Positions 41,789-50,469 of a stretch of DNA of 55,028 nucleotides are shown one piece after another. The DNA lies in NCBI GenBank assembly GCA_947623305.1, contig CANQGQ010000008.1, positions 77,434-132,461 on the forward strand, written 5' to 3'. The notes beneath the pieces were generated by a model that ran no database searches, had not been told where the DNA came from, and saw only the letters and a program-made list of their open reading frames with translations. The position numbers were made by a program, and so were the translations under genes. Origin of the DNA: an uncultured Alistipes sp. (GTDB taxonomy: Bacteria; Bacteroidota; Bacteroidia; Bacteroidales; Rikenellaceae). How positions within the stretch are numbered: the first letter of the stretch is position 1; the number at the start of each line of letters is the position of its first letter.

Positions 41789-43078
41789 TTATAAGTATTC
41801 TATAACCTGCTCGAGACCGATGCTGTGCGAACCTTTTATTAAGATGAGCGCATTCGATAGGGGAGAGGCGCAGAGTGCAGCCGCAAGCTCCGTCCGCGAA
41901 GGATAAAGCGAAATCCGTTCCGGTAGTTCCATTTGCGGGTGTTGAAGCGTGTCCTGCGAAGGGCCCTCCGCGAGCGAAGCGTATGCCTGAGCGAACTCTG
42001 GACCGACTAAAAGCACCTGCACATCTGGATGCTGGGTCGCCAGTCGGATGATGTCGGCATGCTCTTGCAGCGACCATTCGCCCAACTCGAGCATGTCGCC
42101 CAAAATCAGGATGCGCTGTGCCCGAGGAGCCAACGGACGGTTCAAAAAATGCTCGATCGAAGCCCGCATACTCGATGGATTGGCGTTGTAACAATCGACG
42201 ATCAATGTGTTTCGCTGCGTTTCGAGACGCTGCGAACGGTGATTCTCGGGCAGGTAAGAGGCAATGGCCCGCCGGATGTTTTCGTCCGGAACGCCGAACC
42301 GGCGTCCGATTACGATGGCGGCAGCGATGTTGAACCGATTGTAATCGCCCTCCAACCGGCTTTCGAATCCGTCGGCGATCGACGTGGCATAACGTTCCGC
42401 ATGAAGTCGCGGATGTTCGGCGATCATTTCGTTCAGGATCGGGTCTTCTGCCCGGACGAATGCCCAACCGCCCGAATCGTCGAGAAAATCGTAAAGCTCT
42501 CCCTTGCCGCGCCGTACCCCCTCGGGGCCGCCGAAGCCTGCTAAATGGCAATGCCCGATGTTGGTGAGCAAGCCGTAGTCGGGTTCGGCGATGGAAGCCA
42601 GCCGCGCGATTTCGCCGCAGGCGCTGGCACCCATCTCGACGATGCCGATCTGGATGTCGGAGGTCATCGCGAGCAGGGTGAGCGGTACGCCGATCTGGTT
42701 GTTGAGGTTGCCGTGGGTGGCGTAGACCGTATAGCGTTCGGCCAGCACGCGGCTGACGAGCTCTTTGGTTGTCGTTTTGCCGTTGCTGCCTGCTATGGCT
42801 AAGATCGGGATGCCCAAGGCGCGCCGATGCTCGCGGGCCAAATCTTGCAAGGCCTCCAAGGTGTTTTCCACCAAGAGCATGCGCGGGTCGGTGGCGGCGA
42901 TCGCCGGATCGTCAACTACGGCGCAAACGGCCCCTTTGGCGAGCGCGTCGGCTGCGAACCGGTTGCCGTCGAACGTGGCTCCGTGCAATGCGAAAAAAAT
43001 CGACCCGGGTTCGATGCGGCGCGTGTCGGTCGAAACCTGCGGATGTTCGCAGTAAAGGTCGTAAAGTCGGTTTTCCAT
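41789..43078 (-). CDS. murF: UDP-MurNAc-tripeptide-D-alanyl-D-alanine ligase
   Basis: A 429-residue cytoplasmic Mur ligase that adds D-Ala-D-Ala to the peptidoglycan precursor. N-terminal domain STDTRRIEPGSIFFALHGATFDGN; ATP loop AIAGSNGKTTTKELV (about 100); NLNNQIGVPLTLL; GIVEMGAS; C-terminal DCYNANPSSMRASIEHF and LGDMLELGEWSLQEH. ATG 43078 (MENRLYDLY) chosen; its A of ATG overlaps the stop of manC by one base. Ends just before a 21-bp terminator. Confidence 0.96.
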   Translation of the reverse strand: MENRLYDLYCEHPQVSTDTRRIEPGSIFFALHGATFDGNRFAADALAKGAVCAVVDDPAIAATDPRMLLVENTLEALQDLAREHRRALGIPILAIAGSNGKTTTKELVSRVLAERYTVYATHGNLNNQIGVPLTLLAMTSDIQIGIVEMGASACGEIARLASIAEPDYGLLTNIGHCHLAGFGGPEGVRRGKGELYDFLDDSGGWAFVRAEDPILNEMIAEHPRLHAERYATSIADGFESRLEGDYNRFNIAAAIVIGRRFGVPDENIRRAIASYLPENHRSQRLETQRNTLIVDCYNANPSSMRASIEHFLNRPLAPRAQRILILGDMLELGEWSLQEHADIIRLATQHPDVQVLLVGPEFAQAYASLAEGPSQDTLQHPQMELPERISLYPSRTELAAALCASPLSNALILIKGSHSIGLEQVIEYL

Positions 43079-44151
43079 CAGATGTGCTCTTCGCCGTTGT
43101 GGAATTTCACCTCGTCGATGAACTTTTTGATGTTCTGTTCGTCGGAGCGGGGGCAAATCATCAACACGTCGTCCGTGTCGACCACGATGTACTCTTTCAA
43201 TCCGCTGATGACCGCGATTTTGTTCTTCGGAAGCGAAACGATGCTGCTGCGCGTATCATAGAGGTAGCATCCCTCCGGCGGAATCGCATTGGCATAGCGG
43301 TCTTTGCGCGAGTGTTGGTAGACCGACCCCCATGTTCCTACGTCGCTCCAACCGAACTCCCCGCAACGGACATATACGTTGTCGGCCTTTTCCATGATGC
43401 CGAAGTCGATGGAGATGGCGCGACACTCGGCGAAGGCGATTTCGACGGCTTGTTGTTCCATATCGGTGCCGGCCGCTTTTTGCACGGCGCTGAAAAGCGC
43501 ATGATGTTCGGGCAGATAGTGGGCGAACGCCTCGATGATCGACCGGATTTTCCAGACGAAGATGCCCGAATTCCAGAAGAACTCGCCGCATTGCAGAAAG
43601 GTCTGGGCCAGTTCGAGATCGGGCTTTTCGGTGAAGCATTTCACCTTGCTGATGGGCTTCGTGTCCGACACCTGGATATAGCCGTAGCCTGTATCGGGGC
43701 GTGTCGGCTTGATGCCCACGGTCATCAGCGCATCGTGCGCTTCGGCGAAGTCGAGGCATTCGCCGATGATGCTGCGGAAGTCCTCTTCGTTGAGGATCAG
43801 GTGGTCGGACGGCGTAACGATCATCTTCGCATCGGGGTCTTTCGCCGCCAGCATGTAGGCGGCGTAGGCGATGCAGGGGGCCGTGTTGCGTCCGACCGGT
43901 TCGCACAGCACTTGCCGTTCGTTCAGCTCGGGCAGATGTTCCAGTACGAGCGAACGATACTTGCGGTTGGTTACCACGAGAAAGTTTTCCGGCGGAACAA
44001 TTTTAGAAAACCGTTCGTAGGTTTGCCGGATGAACGATTTTCCGGTTCCGAGAATATCGAGAAACTGCTTGGGCCGGTTTTGGCGGCTTTGGGGCCAGAA
44101 TCGGGAACCGATGCCGCCGGCCATGATGATGCAATAGGTGGAATTTGCCAT
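43078..44151 (-). CDS. manC: mannose-1-phosphate guanylyltransferase
   Basis: A 357-residue nucleotidyltransferase that makes GDP-mannose for capsule, LPS or fucose synthesis. It has the pyrophosphorylase signature IIMAGGIGSRFWPQSRQNRP followed by KQF near residue 10, then GRNTAPCIAYAAYMLA, the product-binding FTEKPDLELA and NSGIFVWK, and the late FGWSDVGTWGSVYQ. It lacks the C-terminal isomerase domain of bifunctional ManC/AlgA proteins. ATG 44151 (MANSTYCIIMAGG) chosen; upstream frame crosses the promoter. First gene of a pair with murF. Confidence 0.94.
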   Translation of the reverse strand: MANSTYCIIMAGGIGSRFWPQSRQNRPKQFLDILGTGKSFIRQTYERFSKIVPPENFLVVTNRKYRSLVLEHLPELNERQVLCEPVGRNTAPCIAYAAYMLAAKDPDAKMIVTPSDHLILNEEDFRSIIGECLDFAEAHDALMTVGIKPTRPDTGYGYIQVSDTKPISKVKCFTEKPDLELAQTFLQCGEFFWNSGIFVWKIRSIIEAFAHYLPEHHALFSAVQKAAGTDMEQQAVEIAFAECRAISIDFGIMEKADNVYVRCGEFGWSDVGTWGSVYQHSRKDRYANAIPPEGCYLYDTRSSIVSLPKNKIAVISGLKEYIVVDTDDVLMICPRSDEQNIKKFIDEVKFHNGEEHI

Positions 44152-44180
44152 AGGACGTTGTAAGAGACACGTTGATTCGA

Positions 44181-44188
44181 CAAAGTTA
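44181..44188 (-). promoter_or_regulatory. promoter -7 element of manC-murF
   Basis: TAACTTTG on the minus strand (exact TAnnTTTG), 30 bases before manC. Only 11 bases separate it from the divergent pssA element. Confidence 0.7.
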
Positions 44189-44199
44189 AAAATTTTTCG

Positions 44200-44207
44200 T
44201 AACTTTG
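44200..44207 (+). promoter_or_regulatory. promoter -7 element of pssA
   Basis: TAACTTTG on the plus strand, identical to the manC element, 33 bases before the pssA ATG. A TTCG at 44176-44179 is at -33 distance. Back-to-back arrangement implies the two promoters compete. Confidence 0.7.
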
Positions 44208-44239
44208 CCGCCTGTTCCGTGATTAATTTGTCCCGAACC

Positions 44240-44947
44240 ATGAAAATAAGGTTGTTTACCATACCCAATCTGCTGACGCTGATGAATCTGTTGTGCGGGG
44301 CGATGGCTGTGCGCTCGGCGTTGGTCCTCGGCGATTTGACAACGGCTTTCTGCTGGATCCTGGCGGCGGCCGTTTTCGACTTCTTCGACGGATTCGTGGC
44401 GCGGCTGCTGAAGTCGGATTCGGCGATCGGCGTGCAGTTGGATTCTTTGGCTGACGATATTTCGTTCGGTTTCGCTCCGGCGTCCGTGCTTTATGCGCTT
44501 TACATGCGGATGCCCGCAACCGAATGGCTGGGGGATAAGGCAGGGTTGATCGTCTTCGTTTTCAGTGCTTTCGCCGCGCTGCGTCTGGCCAAGTTCAACG
44601 TCGACGATACGCAGCATACCGAGTTCTGCGGGCTGCCGACGCCTGCCGCGACCTTGCTTTGCGCGTCCATCGGCATGCTGGCCGAATTGCGCGGATGGGG
44701 CGTGTCGCGCGAGTGGGTGTTGGCGCTGGCTGTGGTCGTGTCGTTGCTGATGATCTCGCCGATCCGGATGTTCTCGTTGAAGTTCAGCGGATTCGGATGG
44801 AAAGAAAACGAACTGCGCTACGCGTTTCTGGCTTTCTGCATCGGGTGGATCGCCGTGTTGAGGGCCTGTTCGATTCCGGTCATCATCGTTGCTTATATCG
44901 TGATTTCGACCGTTCGTTGGCTTTTTGTCCGCAAGGAGGGTAAATAA
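44240..44947 (+). CDS. pssA: phosphatidylserine synthase (CDP-alcohol transferase)
   Basis: A 235-residue membrane enzyme with about six to eight helices, making phosphatidylserine from CDP-diacylglycerol and serine. The family motif D-x2-D-G-x2-A-R-x8-G-x3-D-x3-D is complete in DFFDGFVARLLKSDSAIGVQ followed by LDSLADD (from residue 52). PNLLTLMNLLCGAMAV opens the protein as in Bacillus-type PssA. ATG 44240 (MKIRLFTIPN) is the right start. Ends 13 bases before the porin ATG, so the porin is likely in the same transcript. Confidence 0.93.
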   Translation: MKIRLFTIPNLLTLMNLLCGAMAVRSALVLGDLTTAFCWILAAAVFDFFDGFVARLLKSDSAIGVQLDSLADDISFGFAPASVLYALYMRMPATEWLGDKAGLIVFVFSAFAALRLAKFNVDDTQHTEFCGLPTPAATLLCASIGMLAELRGWGVSREWVLALAVVVSLLMISPIRMFSLKFSGFGWKENELRYAFLAFCIGWIAVLRACSIPVIIVAYIVISTVRWLFVRKEGK

Positions 44948-44960
44948 ACCGATTCGTTGC

Positions 44961-47099
44961 ATGAACCGTCGTTTGAAACTGATCGTCTGGCTCGGGGTGC
45001 TGTCGTTGGCGCTGCCGGCGACGGTTTGCGCACAACGGTTCAACGCCCGCGACATCATGCGGGCGCAGCAGCAGGGGCGGGGCAACGAACTCTACGGCTC
45101 CAATCCCTACGAACAGACCGACGAAGAGGAGAACGGGCAGCAGAATCCGCAGGATACGACCAAAAAGGAGAAACGGATCCGCAAACCGCTCGAATCCTAT
45201 TTTTTCAGCGATTCGATTCGGGCCTTGAACAACTTCCAATGGAATCTTCGCCGCGGGTACAACCGCGTGGAGATTCAGCCGCTCGATACGACGCTGACCG
45301 ACTGGCGAATCGACTATCCGTTCTACCGCGAAGGGGTGGGCGACATCGCGCAAGGCGGTTTGGGGCAGGCATCGCTGCCGCTCAATTATTTCCGGCGTCC
45401 GCAAGATTTCGACTTCGAGTTCGCAAGTCCCTATTACGCCTATATCTACACGATGGAGAACGTGCCGTTTTACAACTCCAAACGGCCGCTGCTGCGGTTG
45501 ACCTACATCGAATCCGGACAGAAACGTTTCCGCGAGGAGAATTTCAACATCATGCACGCGCAGAACGTCTCGCCGACGACCGGTTTCAACGTCGATTACA
45601 AATCCCGCGGCACGCGCGGCCAGTATCTGTGGTCGCGTACGAAGAACCACAATCTCTCGGTCGCCGTCAGCCATACGGGAAAACGCTATGCCGTGCATGC
45701 GGGTTTTTTCAACAATCACATCGAGAAGCAGGAGAACGGCGGTGTGGTCGGAGCCTGGGCTATCGCCGATACGACTTTCGAAATGCCGTCGGGCGTGCCG
45801 ACGAAGCTGGCCGATGCCGAGGCGCAGAACACCTATCGCAACAATGCGTTTTTCGTTACGCAGTCCTACGGCATCCCGTTGCAGCGGATGACCGAGTCGG
45901 ATTTCTCGATGGCCGGCCTTTCGGCGGTTTACATCGGTCATTCGTTCGAATACAACTCCTGGAGCAAGGTCTACAGCGATATTCGGGCCCCCTATACCGA
46001 CGAACGCGACCACCGCAATCCCGACGGCAGCTTCGAGCCGGCCGAATACGAATACTACAAGGATTGGTATATTGATCCGTCGCGGACGCGCGATTCGCTC
46101 TACGAGCGGGTCATTTCGAACCGCTTCTTCGTGCAGGCGCAGCCGTGGGATCGAAACGGCGTGGTCGGCACGATTGATGCGGGGATCGGCATCGACCTGC
46201 ATACCTATTCGCAGTTCCACCCTTCCGGATACCTGTCGGGCCGTTACGACAAAGTGTCCGAAACCAGCTACTTCGCCTACGGCGCCGTAGGCGGGAAAAT
46301 CAAGAAATATCTCGACTGGGATGCGAACCTCAAGTTCTATCCGTCGGGATACCGAGGCGGAGACCTCTCCATCGGCGGCCATCTGTCGTTGATGGGGCTT
46401 CTCCGCGGACACCCTCTGATTCTCGAAGGCAGCTTCACGATGGAGCGCCGCTCGCCGAACTATTGGCAGGAGAATCTATTCTCGAACCACTATGTGTGGT
46501 CCGCTCCTCTCGGTAAGGAGAATGAAACTCGTTTCGAGGTCAAGTTCGAAGTGCCCGATTACGCCTTCGAGGCGGGGGCTTGGTTCGGATTCGTCGACAA
46601 CAAAATCTATTACGACGCCGACAGCCGGATCGCCCAATCGGACGGAAACGTCAGCCTCACGAGTGTGTATGCCCGCAAGGATTTCCGCTTGGGCGGACTT
46701 CATTTGGATCACAGGGCATTGTTGCAATGGAGTACGAATCAAGAAGTTGTACCCGTTCCGCTTTTGAGCGCCTTCCTCTCGTATTACTACGAGTTCTGGG
46801 CGGTGCGCAATGTATTGCGTCTGCAAATCGGTTTGGACGGTCGCTACCATACGAAGTATCATGCGCCCGGTTTCAATCCGGCCTTGTCGGCGTTCTACAA
46901 CCAGCGGGAGATCGAGGTGGGGGGCTATCCCTACGTGGATCTGTTCGTCATGGCCAAGTGGAAGCGGATGCGGATATTTCTCAAATATCAGCATCTGAAC
47001 AAGGGACTGTTCGGCGAAGGAGCTTATTTCTCCGCAGCGAATTATCCGCTGAATCCGGGCATGTTCAAAATCGGTCTCTCGTGGGGATTCTATGATTAG
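44961..47099 (+). CDS. putative outer-membrane porin (Bacteroidota porin family)
   Basis: A 712-residue outer-membrane protein. Signal peptide MNRRLKLIVWLGVLSLALPA ending CAQ (about residue 25), then a charged Gln/Glu-rich linker (about 45-75), then repeated amphipathic beta-strand segments with many Tyr, Phe and Asn through to a final strand GMFKIGLSWGFYD. The opening FFSDSIRALNNFQWN and EIQPLDTTLTDWRIDYPFY are typical of the Bacteroidota 'putative porin' family. Substrate unknown. ATG 44961 selected because it starts the signal peptide. Confidence 0.88.
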   Translation: MNRRLKLIVWLGVLSLALPATVCAQRFNARDIMRAQQQGRGNELYGSNPYEQTDEEENGQQNPQDTTKKEKRIRKPLESYFFSDSIRALNNFQWNLRRGYNRVEIQPLDTTLTDWRIDYPFYREGVGDIAQGGLGQASLPLNYFRRPQDFDFEFASPYYAYIYTMENVPFYNSKRPLLRLTYIESGQKRFREENFNIMHAQNVSPTTGFNVDYKSRGTRGQYLWSRTKNHNLSVAVSHTGKRYAVHAGFFNNHIEKQENGGVVGAWAIADTTFEMPSGVPTKLADAEAQNTYRNNAFFVTQSYGIPLQRMTESDFSMAGLSAVYIGHSFEYNSWSKVYSDIRAPYTDERDHRNPDGSFEPAEYEYYKDWYIDPSRTRDSLYERVISNRFFVQAQPWDRNGVVGTIDAGIGIDLHTYSQFHPSGYLSGRYDKVSETSYFAYGAVGGKIKKYLDWDANLKFYPSGYRGGDLSIGGHLSLMGLLRGHPLILEGSFTMERRSPNYWQENLFSNHYVWSAPLGKENETRFEVKFEVPDYAFEAGAWFGFVDNKIYYDADSRIAQSDGNVSLTSVYARKDFRLGGLHLDHRALLQWSTNQEVVPVPLLSAFLSYYYEFWAVRNVLRLQIGLDGRYHTKYHAPGFNPALSAFYNQREIEVGGYPYVDLFVMAKWKRMRIFLKYQHLNKGLFGEGAYFSAANYPLNPGMFKIGLSWGFYD

Positions 47100-47143
47100 C
47101 GTACTGTATTGCGCGGTGTAAGCTGCCCGCAACACAGATTTTT

Positions 47144-47833
47144 ATGCTGAAAAAAACGGTTTTAACCTTTGCGTTCTTAACCATCATGACCACTTTTTAC
47201 GGCTTCAACGCCCGTTACGGCGCTGCGGTCGTGTCGCTCGACAACGATCCGACGGTTTACTGCAATCCGTTGTTGCGCGAGGGCGATTACGTGATTTCCG
47301 CCTACGATGCGATCATTCGCAACATCAGCGAGCGGGAGGGCAATGACTGGCGATTGATGTCGGCCATCGCTTATCACGAATCGCGTTTCCGTTCCGATCT
47401 CATTTCGCACCGCGGTGCGCGGGGCCTGATGCAGATCATGCCTTCGGTGGCGCGGCAGTTCGCGGTTCCGGCGGAACGGGCCTCCGAACCCGAAACCAAT
47501 GTCTGGCTGGCGAACAAACTGCTGACGAGCATCCTGGGTTCGTTGCGCCTGCCGGCCGAAGTGCCGGAGCGCGATCGGATGTCGATGGCGCTGGCTTCGT
47601 ACAACGGCGGGGTCGGACATGTGAAGGATGCTCGGCGGCTGGCTCGCTTCTATGGCGAGAATCCCGATTCGTGGGAGGTCGTCGCACGTTACCTGATGTT
47701 GGAGTCCGAGCCGGAATATTACGGAAACGAAGTGGTCGAATGCGGGCGTTTCACGGGGGGCCGGCGCACACTGGCGTATGTGGACGACGTGTTGGGACGC
47801 TATGATAAGTATTGCCGTATGGCCGCGAAGTAA
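47144..47833 (+). CDS. lytic transglycosylase (SLT domain)
   Basis: A 229-residue protein with an N-terminal hydrophobic segment (about 4-22) and a family 1 SLT domain. Catalytic Glu is in LMSAIAYHESRFRSD (about residue 76); then RGARGLMQIMPSVARQFAVP and ALASYNGGVGHVKDAR complete the fold. It cleaves peptidoglycan glycan strands with anhydro-ring formation, in the periplasm. It follows the porin after 44 bases and ends before a good terminator. Confidence 0.93.
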   Translation: MLKKTVLTFAFLTIMTTFYGFNARYGAAVVSLDNDPTVYCNPLLREGDYVISAYDAIIRNISEREGNDWRLMSAIAYHESRFRSDLISHRGARGLMQIMPSVARQFAVPAERASEPETNVWLANKLLTSILGSLRLPAEVPERDRMSMALASYNGGVGHVKDARRLARFYGENPDSWEVVARYLMLESEPEYYGNEVVECGRFTGGRRTLAYVDDVLGRYDKYCRMAAK

Positions 47834-47860
47834 GGCGGTCGGAATAGAAAGTAAACGAAT

Positions 47861-47886
47861 GGGTCGGTGTGTGCCGACCCTTTTTT
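47861..47886 (+). terminator. intrinsic terminator after the transglycosylase gene
   Basis: GGGTCGG-TGTGTG-CCGACCC then six T. Closes the pssA/porin/transglycosylase block. Confidence 0.85.
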
Positions 47887-47968
47887 ATGCGCGTCGAATC
47901 GGGCCCGTCGCTGCGGCTGGCTCGAAATAATTCTGTAAATCGGTTATTCGGATTTTGAATTAAATTCC

Positions 47969-47976
47969 TACCTTTG
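47969..47976 (+). promoter_or_regulatory. promoter -7 element of the YitT-type gene
   Basis: TACCTTTG, exact TAnnTTTG, only 4 bases before the first ATG (47981). Transcription would start at or after that codon, so either the message is leaderless or translation begins at Met10 (48008). Confidence 0.65.
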
Positions 47977-47980
47977 CACT

Positions 47981-48970
47981 ATGATTACGAAAAGTCTGCT
48001 TGAACCGATGGGATCATGGGCGTGGTGGCGCTCGTGGTTCCTCATTTTTCTGGGTTGCGCCGTGATGGGAACGGGTTTCGTGCTCTTCATCAACCCTTAT
48101 AAATTCGTGCCCGGCGGCGTTTACGGCATGGGCGTCGTGCTGCACAATATTTTTCCGTCCATTCAGGTCGGTACGTTCGGTTACATGTTCGATATTCCGT
48201 TGATGATCATCGCCGTGTTGATCTTCGGCGGACAATTCGGTACCCGCACCGTCCTCGCGGCGATGTTCACGCCGGGTTACATGAACGTGTTGACGAAGCT
48301 GGTCTATCCGAATGAGGCGGCGGTCGAGGCGCTCGACCCTGCGCAGTTGTTGGGCGGTCGGCTCGACTTGTCGGGCGATCTGTTCCTCGCTTGTTTGATG
48401 GGGGCCGTCATCATCGGGATCGGCATGGGGCTCGTCGTGCGTCAGCAGGCGACGACGGGCGGTACGGACATCGTTGCCATGCTGCTTCAGAAATTCGCGG
48501 GCATCAGGTTCTCCACCGGAATTTTCCTGGCCGACGGCTTCGTCGTTTTGGCCGGTTTGGTCGTCATCGGTTTCGGTCTGGGTATGGAGCAGTCGTCCGG
48601 CGAAGGGTGGTTGTTGACGCTCTATTCGTTGATTATCATCTATATCACCTCGCGGGTCGTCGCCTACATGCTCGACGGCGCCTCGTATGACAAGCTGTTG
48701 TTCATCATCAGCGACAACATCGAGGGCTTGAAGCAGTTCATCCTCCACGACCTCGACCGCAGTGCGACCTACATCAAGTCGCGCGGCATGTACACGGGCA
48801 AAGACCGCGACATGATTTTTTTGGTCGTGAGTCGCAAGGAGGTGCGCCAGGTGCAGCATAAGATCCGTGAAATTGATCCGAAGGCGTTTGTCGTGGTAAC
48901 CGATGCCTACGATACTTTCGGCGAGGGGTTCAAGCCGCTGCCCGACACGGACACGATCCAGGCGGAATAG
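47981..48970 (+). CDS. YitT-family membrane protein (DUF161/DUF2179)
   Basis: A 329-residue protein with five to six membrane helices followed by a cytoplasmic C-terminal DUF2179 domain (about 235-320). Family segments: GTGFVLFINPYKFVPGGVYG, GMGLVVRQQATTGGTDIVAM and the DUF2179 part ATYIKSRGMYTGKDRDMIFL and VSRKEVRQVQHKIREIDPKA. Function is unknown in most bacteria. Promoter spacing suggests Met10 (MGSWAWWRSW) may be the real start. 30 bases before miaB. Confidence 0.92.
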   Translation: MITKSLLEPMGSWAWWRSWFLIFLGCAVMGTGFVLFINPYKFVPGGVYGMGVVLHNIFPSIQVGTFGYMFDIPLMIIAVLIFGGQFGTRTVLAAMFTPGYMNVLTKLVYPNEAAVEALDPAQLLGGRLDLSGDLFLACLMGAVIIGIGMGLVVRQQATTGGTDIVAMLLQKFAGIRFSTGIFLADGFVVLAGLVVIGFGLGMEQSSGEGWLLTLYSLIIIYITSRVVAYMLDGASYDKLLFIISDNIEGLKQFILHDLDRSATYIKSRGMYTGKDRDMIFLVVSRKEVRQVQHKIREIDPKAFVVVTDAYDTFGEGFKPLPDTDTIQAE

Positions 48971-49000
48971 CGAATCATTCCCATAGAGAAAAATTATCCG

Positions 49001-50353
49001 ATGCAATTCGATAAGCATGCGTTGCGGCCCTTGCAGGGCGACGGCCGCAAACTCTTCGTCGAGACCTACGGTTGCCAGATGAACGTCGGCGACACGGAGA
49101 TCGTCGTCTCCGTGATGCAGGCCGAGGGGTATTTTTATACCGACCGCATCGAAGAGGCCGATATCATTTTGATAAACACCTGCTCGATCCGCGACAATGC
49201 CGAACAGCGCATCTGGGGACGGTTGGCCGAGATGAAACGCTTGCGCCGGGCCAAACCCTCGCTGTTGGTCGGCATCATCGGTTGCATGGCCGAGCGGTTG
49301 AAAGAGCAGCTCGTGGAGGGGCCGTGGGGGGTCGACATCGTGGCCGGCCCCGATGCTTATCGCGACCTGCCGCGTCTGGTGCGCGAAGCCGAATCGGGCA
49401 GCAAAGGGGTGAATGTCCTCCTCTCGACGGAGGAGACCTATGCGGAGATCGCGCCCGTACGCCTCGATCGGAACGGCGTGAGCGCTTTCGTCTCCATCAT
49501 GCGCGGATGCAACAATTTCTGCTCTTATTGCGTGGTGCCCTATACCCGTGGCCGCGAACGCAGCCGCGATGCGGAGACCATTCTGGCCGAAGTGCGCAGC
49601 CTGTTCGAGAACGGTTATCGCGAAGTTACGCTGCTCGGGCAGAATGTCAACTCCTATCGGGCCGGCGAGGTCGATTTTCCCGAATTGATGCGTCGGGTCG
49701 CTGCCGTTTCGCCCTTGTTGCGCGTGCGGTTCGCGACGTCGCATCCCAAGGATATGAGCGACCGGCTGTTGGAGACGATGGCGTCGATGCCCAACATCTG
49801 CCGTTCGATTCATTTGCCGGCCCAGTCGGGGGCGACTTCGATGCTCGAACGCATGAACCGCAAGTATACGCGGGAGGGGTACCTCGATCGGATCGCCGCC
49901 ATCCGTCGTTATCTGCCCGATTGCAGCATCACGACCGACCTGATCGCCGGATTTTCGGGCGAAACCGAGGAGGAACATGCCGCCACCTTGTCGTTGATGC
50001 GCGAAGTGGGGTACGATTTCGCCTACATGTTCAAATACTCCGAACGCCCGGGAACGTTCGCGCAACGACACCTGCCCGATGATGTGTCCGAGGAGGTCAA
50101 ATCGCGGCGATTGTCCGAAATCATCGCCTTGCAGAACGAATTGGGTCTGGCCGCTTACCGGCGCGATGTGGGGCACGAATACGAGGTGCTGGTTGAGGGC
50201 CCCTCCAAACGCGATGCCGGCAAGCTCTCGGGCCGCACCTCTCAGAACAAGGTGGTGGTATTCGACCGCGGAACGCACGGCGTGGGCGATTATGTCCGTG
50301 TCCGCATTACGGGCTGCACGGCGGCGACGCTCTTCGGCGAGGCACTCGATTGA
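49001..50353 (+). CDS. miaB: tRNA-2-methylthio-N6-dimethylallyladenosine synthase
   Basis: A 450-residue radical-SAM methylthiotransferase acting on i6A37 of tRNAs. The N-terminal UPF0004 domain has the three auxiliary cluster cysteines in YGCQMNVGD, NTCSIRDNAEQR and GCMAERLKEQL. The radical SAM motif is GCNNFCSYCVVPYTRGRERS (Cys-x3-Cys-x2-Cys). A C-terminal TRAM domain (about 375-445) includes GRTSQNKVVVF. Reading RDNAEQR distinguishes MiaB from MtaB/RimO. It probably shares a transcript with the YitT gene. Confidence 0.96.
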   Translation: MQFDKHALRPLQGDGRKLFVETYGCQMNVGDTEIVVSVMQAEGYFYTDRIEEADIILINTCSIRDNAEQRIWGRLAEMKRLRRAKPSLLVGIIGCMAERLKEQLVEGPWGVDIVAGPDAYRDLPRLVREAESGSKGVNVLLSTEETYAEIAPVRLDRNGVSAFVSIMRGCNNFCSYCVVPYTRGRERSRDAETILAEVRSLFENGYREVTLLGQNVNSYRAGEVDFPELMRRVAAVSPLLRVRFATSHPKDMSDRLLETMASMPNICRSIHLPAQSGATSMLERMNRKYTREGYLDRIAAIRRYLPDCSITTDLIAGFSGETEEEHAATLSLMREVGYDFAYMFKYSERPGTFAQRHLPDDVSEEVKSRRLSEIIALQNELGLAAYRRDVGHEYEVLVEGPSKRDAGKLSGRTSQNKVVVFDRGTHGVGDYVRVRITGCTAATLFGEALD

Positions 50354-50469
50354 CCGGAAATGGGGAATCGTTCCTGAATCGGAAATGAAAAAAACGGGCG
50401 GAGGTTTCGCCTCGTGCGGCGTAAAGCGTCGCAAAGGATACTTTTTGATTTTATATTTACGGAATAAAC

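Noticed and set aside
44883..46412. 509-codon minus-strand frame opposite the porin gene
   Set aside because: No motif or signal; the porin frame has a signal peptide and family features.
48014..50434. 806-codon open frame on the minus strand across the YitT and miaB genes
   Set aside because: It is antisense to two genes with complete family motifs; GC-rich third positions keep the opposite frame open. The translation is rich in Arg, His and Asp with no domain.
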